From Lewinellaceae bacterium (GTDB lineage: Bacteria > Bacteroidota > Bacteroidia > Chitinophagales > Saprospiraceae): a stretch of 39,152 nucleotides of DNA. Made by a program: the position numbers and the translations under genes. The stretch spans positions 57,047 to 96,198 of the forward strand of contig JAHELJ010000016.1 in assembly GCA_024644235.1 (NCBI GenBank), in the 5' to 3' direction. Positions 24,213-32,210 of this stretch are shown here, piece after piece (the stretch's first letter is position 1; every line of letters starts with the position of its first letter). The notes below the pieces were generated by a model. It ran no database searches. It saw only the letters and a list, made by a program, of their open reading frames with translations, and was not told where the DNA came from.

Positions 24213-25199
24213 GTGGGTTCAAATAATTTCTTCAGAAAGATAGCAGTTATCTGGAATCCTGAGCGCTACCAGGGTTGGGGGCGATCCAACAACTATTTCG
24301 AAGGCTGGTATTTCAAGCTGGTCAGCCCGGATCAGGAGCAAAAACTAGCAGTGATCCCAGGAGTAGCAATGGGAGCTGAGCAAAGTCACGCTTTTATCCA
24401 GGTAATCGATGGAAGCAAAGCCGAAAGCTTTTACCACAAATTTTCCCTACAGGATTTTCAGTCATCCCGAGATGAGTTTTCTGTGTCTATAGACGAAAAT
24501 TCTTTTTGCAGTCATGAACTTAAGCTCTCTCTGCCCGGACTGAAAGGCCGACTCGCGTTCACCAACCGTATCAAATGGCCAAAGTCATTGTTGAGGCCAG
24601 GGGTGATGGGTTGGTATTCGTACGTACCAACGATGCAGTGCAATCACGGGCTAATCAGTATGAATCATGGTCTGGAAGGATATCTAGAAATGAACGGAGA
24701 GGTTATCTCATTTGACAAAGGCAAAGGCTATGCGGAAAAGGACTGGGGACAAAGCTTTCCCCGGAGTTGGATATGGACCCAATGCAACAACTATCAGATA
24801 TCAAACTTGTCGGTGATGGCGTCGGTTGCCCATATACCGTGGCGGGGATCATTCTTCATTGGTTTTCTGGCACTAATTTGGAATGGCTCCAGCCTCAAAG
24901 TATTTACAAGCTATACCGGAGCACGGATGCGTGCGGAAATTTTAGACGATGAAGTAATTTTATCATTTAGAGATCGAAATGAGGAACTGCGGATTGAAGC
25001 CAGGCAGGCACCCGGAGCTGTCCTTCGTTCACCGATTGATGGATTGATGACTGGTAAGGTCAACGAAAGTATTCAAGCTACACATCATATTACTTATCAG
25101 ATGAAAGACGGTAAAGAAATTACCGCTACAGGAACATCAGCAGGACTGGAAGTAGCTGGTGATGTTGACGAATTACTTACGGAAAAATGGAGAAAATGA
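24213..25199 (+). CDS. Tocopherol cyclase family protein
   Basis: A 328-residue protein with the PF14249-type fold. Visible family motifs: YFEGWYFKLVSPDQE (about 29-43), GWYSYVPTMQCNHG (near 134-147), GYAEKDWGQSFPRSWIWTQ (about 173-191, where EKDWG and WIW are the cyclase hallmarks), and SGLEVAGDV near the end. In plants and cyanobacteria, tocopherol cyclase closes the chromanol ring. Heterotrophic Bacteroidota have no tocopherol pathway, so the substrate here is unknown; a prenyl- or fatty-acyl-quinone or lipid is possible. GTG 24213 is the start; no better ATG exists. It ends in ATGA with the SDR gene. Confidence 0.88.
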   Translation: MGSNNFFRKIAVIWNPERYQGWGRSNNYFEGWYFKLVSPDQEQKLAVIPGVAMGAEQSHAFIQVIDGSKAESFYHKFSLQDFQSSRDEFSVSIDENSFCSHELKLSLPGLKGRLAFTNRIKWPKSLLRPGVMGWYSYVPTMQCNHGLISMNHGLEGYLEMNGEVISFDKGKGYAEKDWGQSFPRSWIWTQCNNYQISNLSVMASVAHIPWRGSFFIGFLALIWNGSSLKVFTSYTGARMRAEILDDEVILSFRDRNEELRIEARQAPGAVLRSPIDGLMTGKVNESIQATHHITYQMKDGKEITATGTSAGLEVAGDVDELLTEKWRK

Positions 25200-26017
25200 A
25201 ATCATCGAATGCGAACAGTGAAGTCATCTTGGTTTCAGGAGCTTCAAGTGGTATCGGAAAAGCAATTGCAAGCTATTTGTCTGATAAAGGGCATAGAGTG
25301 ATAGGCACCAGTCGGAGTCCTCAGACTCAAGCTGCCTCGTTCGAATGGGAAATCCTCGATGTGACTTCTCAAAAATCTGTGGAATCGTGCATCCAGCGTG
25401 TCGTCTCGAAATATAGTCGCATTGACATATTGATAAATAATGCCGGCCTGGGTATGATCAGCTCGTTGGAAGAAGCCCCCATGGATAATATCAATCGGGT
25501 CCTTGACACCAATCTACTCGGTGTGATCCGGGTCACTCAAACGGTATTACCAATCATGAGAATGCAGAATAAGGGACACATTATTAATATTAGTTCGATC
25601 GCAGGCCTGATGGGTCTACCCTATCGATCTATCTATAGCGCCAGCAAATTTGCAGTGGAAGGCCTCACTGAATCCCTACGCACGGAGGTCAGGAAGTTTG
25701 GTATAGAAGTCTGTACTTTGCAACCGGGTTCCATTGAGACCGATATTAAGGAAAGCCGAGCCACCTATATCCCTCGAGACTCGGTTTATAACCCCGAACT
25801 AACTGAAGTGGAAAACATTATTGATGCTGAGGTAGCTAAGGGAATACCAGCAATTTTAGTTGCCAAAAAGATTGAAAAGCTTATTGGCAAAAAACACCTT
25901 CATTCAAAATACGTAGTGGCGAAACCATTCCAAAAACTGGTTTCTGCTATTCGGCCCGTCATACCAAGGTCAATGTTTGAGAAATTACTGATGACGCATT
26001 ATCAAATTAAAGACTAA
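25196..26017 (+). CDS. Short-chain dehydrogenase/reductase (SDR)
   Basis: A classical SDR of 273 residues. The cofactor site is VSGASSGIGKAIASYLSDKG near the N-terminus (TGxxxGIG variant), the structural motif INNAGLGM at about 82-89, and the catalytic tetrad is intact (Ser in NISSIAG, then YSASKFAVEG near 151-160). The C-terminal tail after residue 200 is longer than usual. The start ATG at 25196 overlaps the stop of the cyclase gene (ATGA), so translation is coupled and the two products probably act in one pathway; an ATG three codons earlier (25187) is also in frame. The natural substrate is unknown. It converges on folC, with overlapping stop codons. Confidence 0.94.
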   Translation: MKSSNANSEVILVSGASSGIGKAIASYLSDKGHRVIGTSRSPQTQAASFEWEILDVTSQKSVESCIQRVVSKYSRIDILINNAGLGMISSLEEAPMDNINRVLDTNLLGVIRVTQTVLPIMRMQNKGHIINISSIAGLMGLPYRSIYSASKFAVEGLTESLRTEVRKFGIEVCTLQPGSIETDIKESRATYIPRDSVYNPELTEVENIIDAEVAKGIPAILVAKKIEKLIGKKHLHSKYVVAKPFQKLVSAIRPVIPRSMFEKLLMTHYQIKD

Positions 26018-27309
26018 ATGGCTTCTGCAACCACGTACGAGCTCCCTCCTACAAATATGCCATCGTCCTTGGATGCTTGCCTCTTAGCTTCCTTCACAGC
26101 TGCAGAAACTGATTCAAAGACCTTTCCTTGACGACCAGTATTCTTCAAAATCTGTAGTACTTCTTCGGCATCGAATGCCCGAGGTAGTTTAGGGGCGGTT
26201 ATATAGTAGATGGCGTTTTGGGGCATTAAATGAATCAGATTGTCAATTTGCTTCCCCTTCACAAATCCAATCACCAAATGAAGAACAGGGTAAGCCTTAT
26301 TGCGTAATTCTTCCATCACCCGTTTGATGCCTGCCTCATTGTGGGCACTATCCACGATCACATCCGGATGGCTTTGAAGCAACTGCCAACGACCTATCAT
26401 GGAAGTCAGGTTGCGAATACTTTTCAATCCTTCCAGTATATGACGTTCATCGATTGTCGCGACTTGCAAATCCTTTAAGATGGCTAGGGCGACCAAGGCG
26501 GTTCTGCAGTTGTTGATTTGGTATTCTGTGGCTAGCTCCAGTTGGATCCTGTCCAAATCAAGATTTGTCTGATTCTGAGCGATCGGCAAAATCATTCCCG
26601 TAAGATTATTGGTAGGTTTATCAAACTGTATCAAATCCTCGGCAAAGAATAAAGGAGACTCCCTGTCTCTTGCGATGTTTCGAAATACCAAATCGGCTTC
26701 TTTTTCATGTTCTCCAACTACTACCGGCACACCCACCTTAATGATACCTGCCTTTTCTGTAGCAATGTGTGATAACGTGGGTCCCAGCATATCCTGATGA
26801 TCATAACTAATATTAGTGATCACGCTCAGCAAGGGAACGACTAGGTTTGTTGAATCCAGGCGGCCACCAAGACCGGTCTCTATCACGGCAATGTCGACTT
26901 GCTCTTTGACAAAGTAGTCAAATGCCATTGCGACAGTGATCTCGAAAAAAGAGGGCTTACACTTTTCAATGGCGGGCTTTATGCGTTCGACAAAGTCGAT
27001 CACATATTGTTCTGAAATTAATTGTCCGTTGATCTTAATCCGCTCCCGGAAATCGCGGTAGTGGGGTGAGGTATAAAGACCAATACGCCTTCCTGAGGAT
27101 TGCAGACAGGCTGCGATCATATGACTGACTGATCCCTTACCATTTGTCCCTGCAACGTGAATGCACTTCATCCGATGTTGAGGATGTCCCAGAAAGTGGC
27201 ACAGGTAGCGAATATTTGACAGGTCTTTCTTTACCGCAACCGCTCCCGAACGCTGGTACATAGGCAGCTGATCGTAGAGAAATTGTATAACTTCCTGATA
27301 CTTTCCCAT
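26014..27309 (-). CDS. folC: Bifunctional folylpolyglutamate synthase/dihydrofolate synthase
   Basis: FolC adds glutamate to dihydropteroate and folates with ATP. From the ATG at 27309 it has 431 residues. The P-loop HVAGTNGKGSVSHMIAACLQ is near 50-69. It is followed by the Mur-ligase features YTSPHYRDFRERIKINGQ and IAVIETGLGGRLDSTNLV, in the usual order; DGIFVGGSSYVVAEAI is the C-terminus. A longer in-frame ATG at 27336 would add nine hydrophobic residues and is less likely. Its stop overlaps the SDR stop by 4 bp, converging head-on. TonB ends 61 bp upstream, so folC may be the last gene of the ExbBD-TonB transcript. Confidence 0.94.
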   Translation of the reverse strand: MGKYQEVIQFLYDQLPMYQRSGAVAVKKDLSNIRYLCHFLGHPQHRMKCIHVAGTNGKGSVSHMIAACLQSSGRRIGLYTSPHYRDFRERIKINGQLISEQYVIDFVERIKPAIEKCKPSFFEITVAMAFDYFVKEQVDIAVIETGLGGRLDSTNLVVPLLSVITNISYDHQDMLGPTLSHIATEKAGIIKVGVPVVVGEHEKEADLVFRNIARDRESPLFFAEDLIQFDKPTNNLTGMILPIAQNQTNLDLDRIQLELATEYQINNCRTALVALAILKDLQVATIDERHILEGLKSIRNLTSMIGRWQLLQSHPDVIVDSAHNEAGIKRVMEELRNKAYPVLHLVIGFVKGKQIDNLIHLMPQNAIYYITAPKLPRAFDAEEVLQILKNTGRQGKVFESVSAAVKEAKRQASKDDGIFVGGSSYVVAEAI

Positions 27310-27370
27310 GGTGACGACTGCGATCAAGGCAGCCAAGCTACACTATTTAGCACTGGATCAATGAAATGAG

Positions 27371-28267
27371 CTACCTTACTTTGAAGTCAATGGTAATTGT
27401 ACCGCACTGCTTATCGATTGAGCTCTTGGAGAATCTGAATCGTTCAGAACTCTGAATAGCAATACGAACCAGGTCACTATCGGCTGTAGTCGAACCTTTT
27501 TGAGTGAATTTAGCACTAACTACATCACCATTCTGATCCACGCAGACCCTGACCACTACTGTACCTGTTTTCTGAGAATTGTCTTTAATCGTGGGTTCAA
27601 ATACAACCCCCCGGTCACCTAAGCCTCCGCCAACCATGCCTGATCCCGTACTGATGCCTTCTAGCCGGGATGCATCCGGATCTCCTGCCGGATCGCCTTG
27701 ATTCCCCGGCTTGTCGGTTTTACCCTTTCCACCTCCAAAAGCATCTCCGAACTGCTTCTTAGCCTCTTCGTATTCAGCCTTCTTTTTAGCTTCCTCTTCG
27801 GCCTGACGTTTGGCTTCAGCTTCAGCCTCTGTCTTTTTCCGGGCTTCTTCTGCTTTCCTTTGCTCTTCCAGTTCTTCCTGGCGTTTCCTGGCTTCTTCTT
27901 GTTTTTTCTTTTGAATGGCAACTTCATCAGGTTGGTCTGAGGTAACCACTTCCTCGGGAATCTGCGGATCTGGCTCGGCTTGTGCAGGTTCTGCTGCCTG
28001 AGCTTCTTCTTCCACAACTTCCTCTTCTACCGGCTGAGCCTCTGATGGAGGTTCAGGCTCGACATATTCCTCTTGTTGAGTATCCGGCCGGTCATCTCCC
28101 TGGCCCATATCCTGCGCTCCAAAGCTTACTAATACCCCCATTTGACCTGGAGGTGGAACCTGAAAAGTGAAAAACGGAATCAAAGCCAGAAGAAGAAAGC
28201 CAGCGTGAATTGCCAGGCTGGTCATCCAACCTTTGCGCTTGTTCCTCTTCTCTTGGTTTTGATCCAT
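27371..28267 (-). CDS. tonB: TonB-like energy transducer with TolA-like coiled coil
   Basis: An inner-membrane anchored, periplasm-spanning protein that passes proton-motive energy from ExbBD to outer membrane receptors. From the ATG at 28267 it has 298 residues. It has one anchor helix (SLAIHAGFLLLALIPFFTF, about 17-35) carrying the SxxxH pattern of TonB, a Pro/Glu-rich spacer (about 60-105), a long Lys/Glu/Ala-rich coiled coil (about 120-185) typical of TolA, and a C-terminal TonB-like domain (GTVVVRVCVDQNGDVVSAKF, near 231-250). It could serve either as TonB or as a TolA-like protein. It is the third gene of an operon with exbB and exbD. An in-frame ATG 30 bp upstream is possible but less likely. 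Confidence 0.9.
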   Translation of the reverse strand: MDQNQEKRNKRKGWMTSLAIHAGFLLLALIPFFTFQVPPPGQMGVLVSFGAQDMGQGDDRPDTQQEEYVEPEPPSEAQPVEEEVVEEEAQAAEPAQAEPDPQIPEEVVTSDQPDEVAIQKKKQEEARKRQEELEEQRKAEEARKKTEAEAEAKRQAEEEAKKKAEYEEAKKQFGDAFGGGKGKTDKPGNQGDPAGDPDASRLEGISTGSGMVGGGLGDRGVVFEPTIKDNSQKTGTVVVRVCVDQNGDVVSAKFTQKGSTTADSDLVRIAIQSSERFRFSKSSIDKQCGTITIDFKVR

Positions 28268-28327
28268 TTGATAAGTCTTTCTTAGATAACGATTCAATCC
28301 GTTTTCTAATCTTAAGAGAGCGTTAAA

Positions 28328-28735
28328 TCAAGACTTTGGAGGCTCGGTTGCCAGTATTGCTTGTACCCTCATTTTATTGGCCATATCCATGACCTGGACC
28401 ACGTACTCTATCGGTGTTCCCAATTCTGACACAATACTGATAGTAGTGTTTTCCTGATTGCTACTGCCCCTTAGACTGCTCCTGATATTCTTTTCAATAT
28501 TACTTATGCTCATTCTTTTGCCATTTAGATAAAATCGTCCCTCCTTCTCTATCGAAACTGCCAATGACTGGGGTGCCACCGTTTTCGAAGTAGAGCTAGG
28601 CAATTTCAGATTCAACGCATTCTGACTGACAAGCGTCGAGGTAAGCATGAAAAAAATAAGTAGGAGAAAGATTATATCCGTAAGGGAAGACATGCTGAAC
28701 TCAGCACTGATCTTGTTTCTTTTCTTGAGAGCCAT
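28328..28735 (-). CDS. exbD: ExbD/TolR family biopolymer transport protein
   Basis: ExbD forms the proton channel with ExbB in the inner membrane. From the ATG at 28735 the protein has 135 residues, the usual length. It has one transmembrane segment (IIFLLLIFFMLTSTL) preceded by Asp20 in SLTDIIF, the conserved aspartate that carries protons. The periplasmic part follows (LKLPSSTSK, then VSIEKEGRFYLNGKRMS), as in the family. A longer in-frame start at 28852 would give 39 residues lying inside exbB and is rejected. It starts 16 bp after exbB and ends about 60 bp before tonB. Confidence 0.94.
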   Translation of the reverse strand: MALKKRNKISAEFSMSSLTDIIFLLLIFFMLTSTLVSQNALNLKLPSSTSKTVAPQSLAVSIEKEGRFYLNGKRMSISNIEKNIRSSLRGSSNQENTTISIVSELGTPIEYVVQVMDMANKMRVQAILATEPPKS

Positions 28736-28751
28736 ATCTAATTTTGTATGA

Positions 28752-29438
28752 TTACCGAGCTGGTTCCTGAAGTAAGTCCATAAACTCAACTGTGGTTCTC
28801 TCCATTTTGTAGACAACCTTCTCAACATTAGCCACAAGAATGTTGTATCCAATGAAGGCTAGAATACCAATGAACAAACCAAAAGCAGTTGTGATTAATG
28901 CCTGGTAGATCCCTCCGGCCAATACATCTGGCGTCACATTCTGCTCTGTTGCCATTTTATAAAAAGCAATGATCATCCCGGTAACGGTACCAAAAAAACC
29001 GATCATCGGAGCCGCACCCGCTATACTGGCTAAGGTGGAAAGATTCTTCTCCAGCTTGAACAACTCGAGATTGCCTACATTTTCTATGGCAGCATCGATG
29101 TCTCTCAACGGTTTACCAATCCTTTGAAGACCTTTCTCCACCATCCTACTGGCCGGCGAATCTGTAGTTTGACAGAGTGCAGCTGCAGATGGAATATTTC
29201 CTGATTGAACATTTGCCCGAATGTTATTCATAAAGTTCTGATCAATTTTTCCCGCCCTCTTAATCGTGAGCCATCGCTCTACGAAGATGTAAAAAGCAAT
29301 GACTGATAGCAAAAGCAGGATTGTGACAATAATCAAACCCAATGGACCTCCTAATGTCAACAGGTCTAGGAAGTTCTGTGATTCGGTCACAGTTTCCATT
29401 TCCGGGGTAACTTGCAGCAATACGAAGTTGGTCAGCAT
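28752..29438 (-). CDS. exbB: ExbB/TolQ/MotA family proton channel protein
   Basis: The 228-residue ExbB forms the inner-membrane pentamer around ExbD. Three hydrophobic segments are visible: GLIIVTILLLLSVIAFYIFVERW (about 33-55), then ASIAGAAPMIGFFGTVTGMIIAF (about 138-160), the MotA/TolQ hallmark, and TTAFGLFIGILAFIGYNILV (about 184-203). The protein begins MLTNFVLLQVTPEMET, with no cleavable signal. It is the first gene of exbB-exbD-tonB and starts next to a 349-bp divergent regulatory region with a -7 element at 29496-29503. It faces the fad operon on the other strand. Confidence 0.95.
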   Translation of the reverse strand: MLTNFVLLQVTPEMETVTESQNFLDLLTLGGPLGLIIVTILLLLSVIAFYIFVERWLTIKRAGKIDQNFMNNIRANVQSGNIPSAAALCQTTDSPASRMVEKGLQRIGKPLRDIDAAIENVGNLELFKLEKNLSTLASIAGAAPMIGFFGTVTGMIIAFYKMATEQNVTPDVLAGGIYQALITTAFGLFIGILAFIGYNILVANVEKVVYKMERTTVEFMDLLQEPAR

Positions 29439-29495
29439 GTGCTTCGTTATTTAATATGACAAAAAATTATAATGAATAAATAGCAAATATCAAGC

Positions 29496-29503
29496 CAAAT
29501 ATA
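29496..29503 (-). promoter_or_regulatory. -7 promoter element (TATATTTG) before exbB
   Basis: The minus strand reads TATATTTG at 29503-29496, a perfect TAnnTTTG, leaving a leader of about 50 bases before the ATG at 29438. No TTG sits 18-21 bases upstream. Confidence 0.45.
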
Positions 29504-29523
29504 TATTAGATATAATTATAATG

Positions 29524-29554
29524 TATTTGTCTGGCTTATTTTCTATTTGTCTGG
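29524..29554. repeat. Direct repeat TATTTGTCTGG, 20-bp period
   Basis: TATTTGTCTGG occurs exactly at 29524-29534 and 29544-29554, start to start 20 bp, about two helical turns. It lies just upstream of the exbB -7 element and so could bind a regulator of exbBD-tonB; the function is inferred from position only. Confidence 0.6.
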
Positions 29555-29667
29555 TGAGAATTCTGATGTATCTAATGTTTTTCCCTTCCTTTTTATTATA
29601 TATTCCCTCAGATTTTTCTCTGATTATGGCAAATGGTCCTTTAACATAAGGCAAGATCACCTATTGT

Positions 29668-29682
29668 TTGACTTAAAGTCAA
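29668..29682. promoter_or_regulatory. Palindromic operator candidate upstream of the fad operon
   Basis: TTGACTT-A-AAGTCAA is a perfect 7-bp inverted repeat around one base. A near copy of its right side, ACTTAGAGTCAA (29749-29760, against ACTTAAAGTCAA), lies 28-39 bp before the fadN start. Two related sites before beta-oxidation genes suggest control by a fatty-acid-responsive dimeric repressor; no such regulator is in this window. Confidence 0.5.
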
Positions 29683-29692
29683 TTTGCATTGT

Positions 29693-29712
29693 CAATATTA
29701 ACAAGAATATTG
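29693..29712. repeat. Inverted repeat CAATATT/AATATTG
   Basis: CAATATT (29693-29699) and AATATTG (29706-29712) form a 7-bp inverted repeat with a 6-base loop, between the palindrome at 29668 and the fadN start. Confidence 0.4.
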
Positions 29713-29787
29713 AGGGACAATTACCCTTAAATCGAACATAATACATTAACTTAGAGTCAAACATCATTTGCTGGTTCAATAGGTTAT

Positions 29788-32175
29788 ATGAGACATATTA
29801 AGAAAGTGGCGGTACTAGGGTCGGGTGTAATGGGTTCGGGTATTGCGTGTCATCTTGCCAATGTGGGCATGGAAGTGCTACTTCTCGACATTGTTCCTTT
29901 TGATATTTCTGACGAGGATCGACAGGGGAAAAGTGCACGAAACAGATTAGTCAACGAGTCTCTGAAGAGGGCTGTTAAGAGTAAACCGTCCCCTCTGTAT
30001 CGTCAGGAATACGTCAATCGTATCAGCACTGGCAATTTCGAGGATGATCTTCATCTTATTGCCGAATATGACTGGATCGTAGAGGTTATCATTGAACAAC
30101 TGGATATCAAGAAGCAGTTGTTTGAAAAGGTGGACAATCTTCGAAAACCAGGCACTTTAGTGACTTCTAATACTTCGGGGATTCCGATCCATATGATTGC
30201 CGAAGGCTTCAGCGATGATTTCCGCAAACATTTCTGTGGCACTCACTTCTTTAATCCCCCCCGCTACCTTGAACTTCTGGAGGTCATACCTACTGCAGAC
30301 ACCGCTCAGGAAGTTGTGGACTTTTTTATGGACTTCGGAGACCGGGTCTTGGGCAAATCCACCGTACGGTGCAAAGACACTCCTGCTTTCATTGCAAACC
30401 GGGTAGGTGTGTTTGCTATGGCCCGAATTTATGAGCTCACATCTGAGCTTGAGCTCAGCATCCAGGAGGTGGATAAGCTCACTGGACCGGCGCTCGATCG
30501 ACCTAAATCTGGCACTTTTCGTTTGGCTGATCTGGTGGGACATGATACTGCGGCTAAGGTTACCCAGGGCTTGATTCAAAACTGTCCTGACGATGATCAG
30601 GCTCAAAAGATTACTTCTCCACCCTTCGTTGACTTCCTCTTGAAGAATAAATTTCTTGGCAACAAGACCGGACAAGGATTCTACAAGAAAACAAATGAAA
30701 AGGATGAAAAGGGAAAATCAATTATCCTTGGTTTAAATCTTAGTACTCTCGAATACGAGCCACCTTCGAAGAGCTCACTTGGGAGTTTGCAGGTTTCAAA
30801 ACAAATCGACAATCCAAAGCGTCGGATCAAGGCACTGTTTGACCATGAAGATAAAGGGGGGCAGCTGGTCAGAAGATCACTGTCATCTCTTTTTGCCTAT
30901 GTGTCGAAGCGTATCCCGGAGATTTCAGACAATATATATAGCATCGATACAGCCATGCGAGCGGGATATGCCTGGGGATATGGTCCATTTGAATATTGGG
31001 ACATCATCGGTATTAAGGAGGGCCTTAAAGCAGCAGAAGAGGCTGGTGAAAAAGTGGCTCCCTGGATATCTGAGATGATATCAGTTGGTCATGAAAAATT
31101 TTACATCACTGAAAATGGGATAAGGAAGTGCTATGATCTGGCATCGAAGTCTTATCAGCCGATACCGGGATTACAGGAAAAAATTCACCTCGATAACTTT
31201 CGCTCCCAGGATCCTGTCTATAAGAACGATGAGGTAATACTGCATGACATTGGAGACGGCGTACTCTGCTTGGAATTTACCAGCAAAATGAATGCTATTG
31301 GAGAAGGGATTCTCATGGGTATTAACGAATCCATAACGATTGCTGAAAATGGAGATTGGCAAGGAATCGTAATCGGAAATAATGCCAAGAATTTCACAGT
31401 AGGCGCCAATCTGATGATGATTGGAATGCTGGCCTTTCAGCAGGAATTCGATCAACTGAATATGGCCGTCAAGCTGTTTCAGGATACCACCATGCGCTGC
31501 CGATATTCAAAGATACCAGTGGTGGCAGCCACTCAAGGATATGTTTTTGGCGGCGGATGTGAGCTTTCGATGCACTGCGATAGTGCTATTTGTGCGGCCG
31601 AGTCATACATCGGTTTAGTTGAAGTTGGTGTAGGACTATTGCCCGGAGGTGGAGGGACGAAGGAGTTTGCTTTAAGGGCTTCCGACGCATTCTTCGAAGG
31701 CGATGTAAAAATTCCAACCCTGATCGAACGTTTTCGGACCATCGCACTGGCTCAAGTAGCTACTTCCGCCCCACAGGCATTTGACTATGGATACCTGAAT
31801 CCGAAGGACGAAGTAGTAGTAAACCGCTCGCGAGCAATATCCGAAGCAAAGGAGAAGGTGCTGAATCTTGCAGATGGCTATGTACCTCCTTCTCCGAGAA
31901 AAGACATTACCGTACTTGGTCGGTCCGGCCTGGCGGCCTTGTATGGGGCTGCTAGTGCGCTGCATTTGGGTAGGTATGCCAGTGATCACGACATCCTCAT
32001 TGCCAATAAGGTTGCCTATGTACTTTGTGGGGGTGATCTCACGGGAGAACAAACGGTTTCTGAACAATACCTACTGGACGTAGAGAGGGAGGCATTTCTG
32101 AGCCTTTGTGGTGAACAAAAGACCATGGAGCGCATTCAATATATGTTGGAAAATAACAAACCACTTAGAAATTAA
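29788..32175 (+). CDS. fadN: 3-hydroxyacyl-CoA dehydrogenase/enoyl-CoA hydratase (FadN/FadB-like)
   Basis: A 795-residue bifunctional beta-oxidation enzyme in the YusL/FadN order: dehydrogenase first, hydratase last. The NAD-binding site is VAVLGSGVMGSGIACHLANVG (7-27). The dehydrogenase His-Glu pair lies in THFFNPPRYLELLEVIP (about 152-168), followed by the C-terminal helical dehydrogenase domain. The hydratase part has IVIGNNAKNFTVGANL near 526 and the oxyanion/catalytic block GGGCELSMHC and GLVEVGVGLLPGGGGT (about 587-617), with both expected glutamates. The fadA thiolase follows after 35 bp and a CoA-binding gene after that. No acyl-CoA dehydrogenase is in this operon. Strong candidate operators lie upstream. 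Confidence 0.95.
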   Translation: MRHIKKVAVLGSGVMGSGIACHLANVGMEVLLLDIVPFDISDEDRQGKSARNRLVNESLKRAVKSKPSPLYRQEYVNRISTGNFEDDLHLIAEYDWIVEVIIEQLDIKKQLFEKVDNLRKPGTLVTSNTSGIPIHMIAEGFSDDFRKHFCGTHFFNPPRYLELLEVIPTADTAQEVVDFFMDFGDRVLGKSTVRCKDTPAFIANRVGVFAMARIYELTSELELSIQEVDKLTGPALDRPKSGTFRLADLVGHDTAAKVTQGLIQNCPDDDQAQKITSPPFVDFLLKNKFLGNKTGQGFYKKTNEKDEKGKSIILGLNLSTLEYEPPSKSSLGSLQVSKQIDNPKRRIKALFDHEDKGGQLVRRSLSSLFAYVSKRIPEISDNIYSIDTAMRAGYAWGYGPFEYWDIIGIKEGLKAAEEAGEKVAPWISEMISVGHEKFYITENGIRKCYDLASKSYQPIPGLQEKIHLDNFRSQDPVYKNDEVILHDIGDGVLCLEFTSKMNAIGEGILMGINESITIAENGDWQGIVIGNNAKNFTVGANLMMIGMLAFQQEFDQLNMAVKLFQDTTMRCRYSKIPVVAATQGYVFGGGCELSMHCDSAICAAESYIGLVEVGVGLLPGGGGTKEFALRASDAFFEGDVKIPTLIERFRTIALAQVATSAPQAFDYGYLNPKDEVVVNRSRAISEAKEKVLNLADGYVPPSPRKDITVLGRSGLAALYGAASALHLGRYASDHDILIANKVAYVLCGGDLTGEQTVSEQYLLDVEREAFLSLCGEQKTMERIQYMLENNKPLRN

Positions 32176-32210
32176 TCAGGCTGGGCAAGTCCCAGAGCAA
32201 TGAAATAATT

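Larger units (their letters stand above)
29439..29787. other. AT-rich divergent control region between exbB and the fad operon
   Basis: This 349-bp stretch must hold the promoters of both divergent operons. It contains a -7 element for exbB, an 11-bp direct repeat, a 15-bp palindrome, a half-site copy of it and a 7-bp inverted repeat (listed separately). The part near exbB is extremely AT-rich (29497-29530). No gene is supported: a 64-codon plus-strand frame at 29547-29741 has no recognisable product and uses the repeat-rich sequence. Confidence 0.75.

Noticed and set aside
27661-28017. Frame of 118 codons inside the tonB gene
   Set aside because: A frame shifted copy of the Lys/Glu/Ala-rich coiled coil; such repetitive low-complexity DNA makes spurious long frames.
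28736-28852. Extended N-terminus of exbD (ATG at 28852)
   Set aside because: It would overlap the exbB reading frame for over 100 bp and lies outside the family; the ATG at 28735 yields a normal 135-residue ExbD.
29547-29741. Plus-strand frame of 64 codons in the exbB/fad control region
   Set aside because: Very AT-rich, runs through palindromic and repeat sequence, and has no recognisable product.
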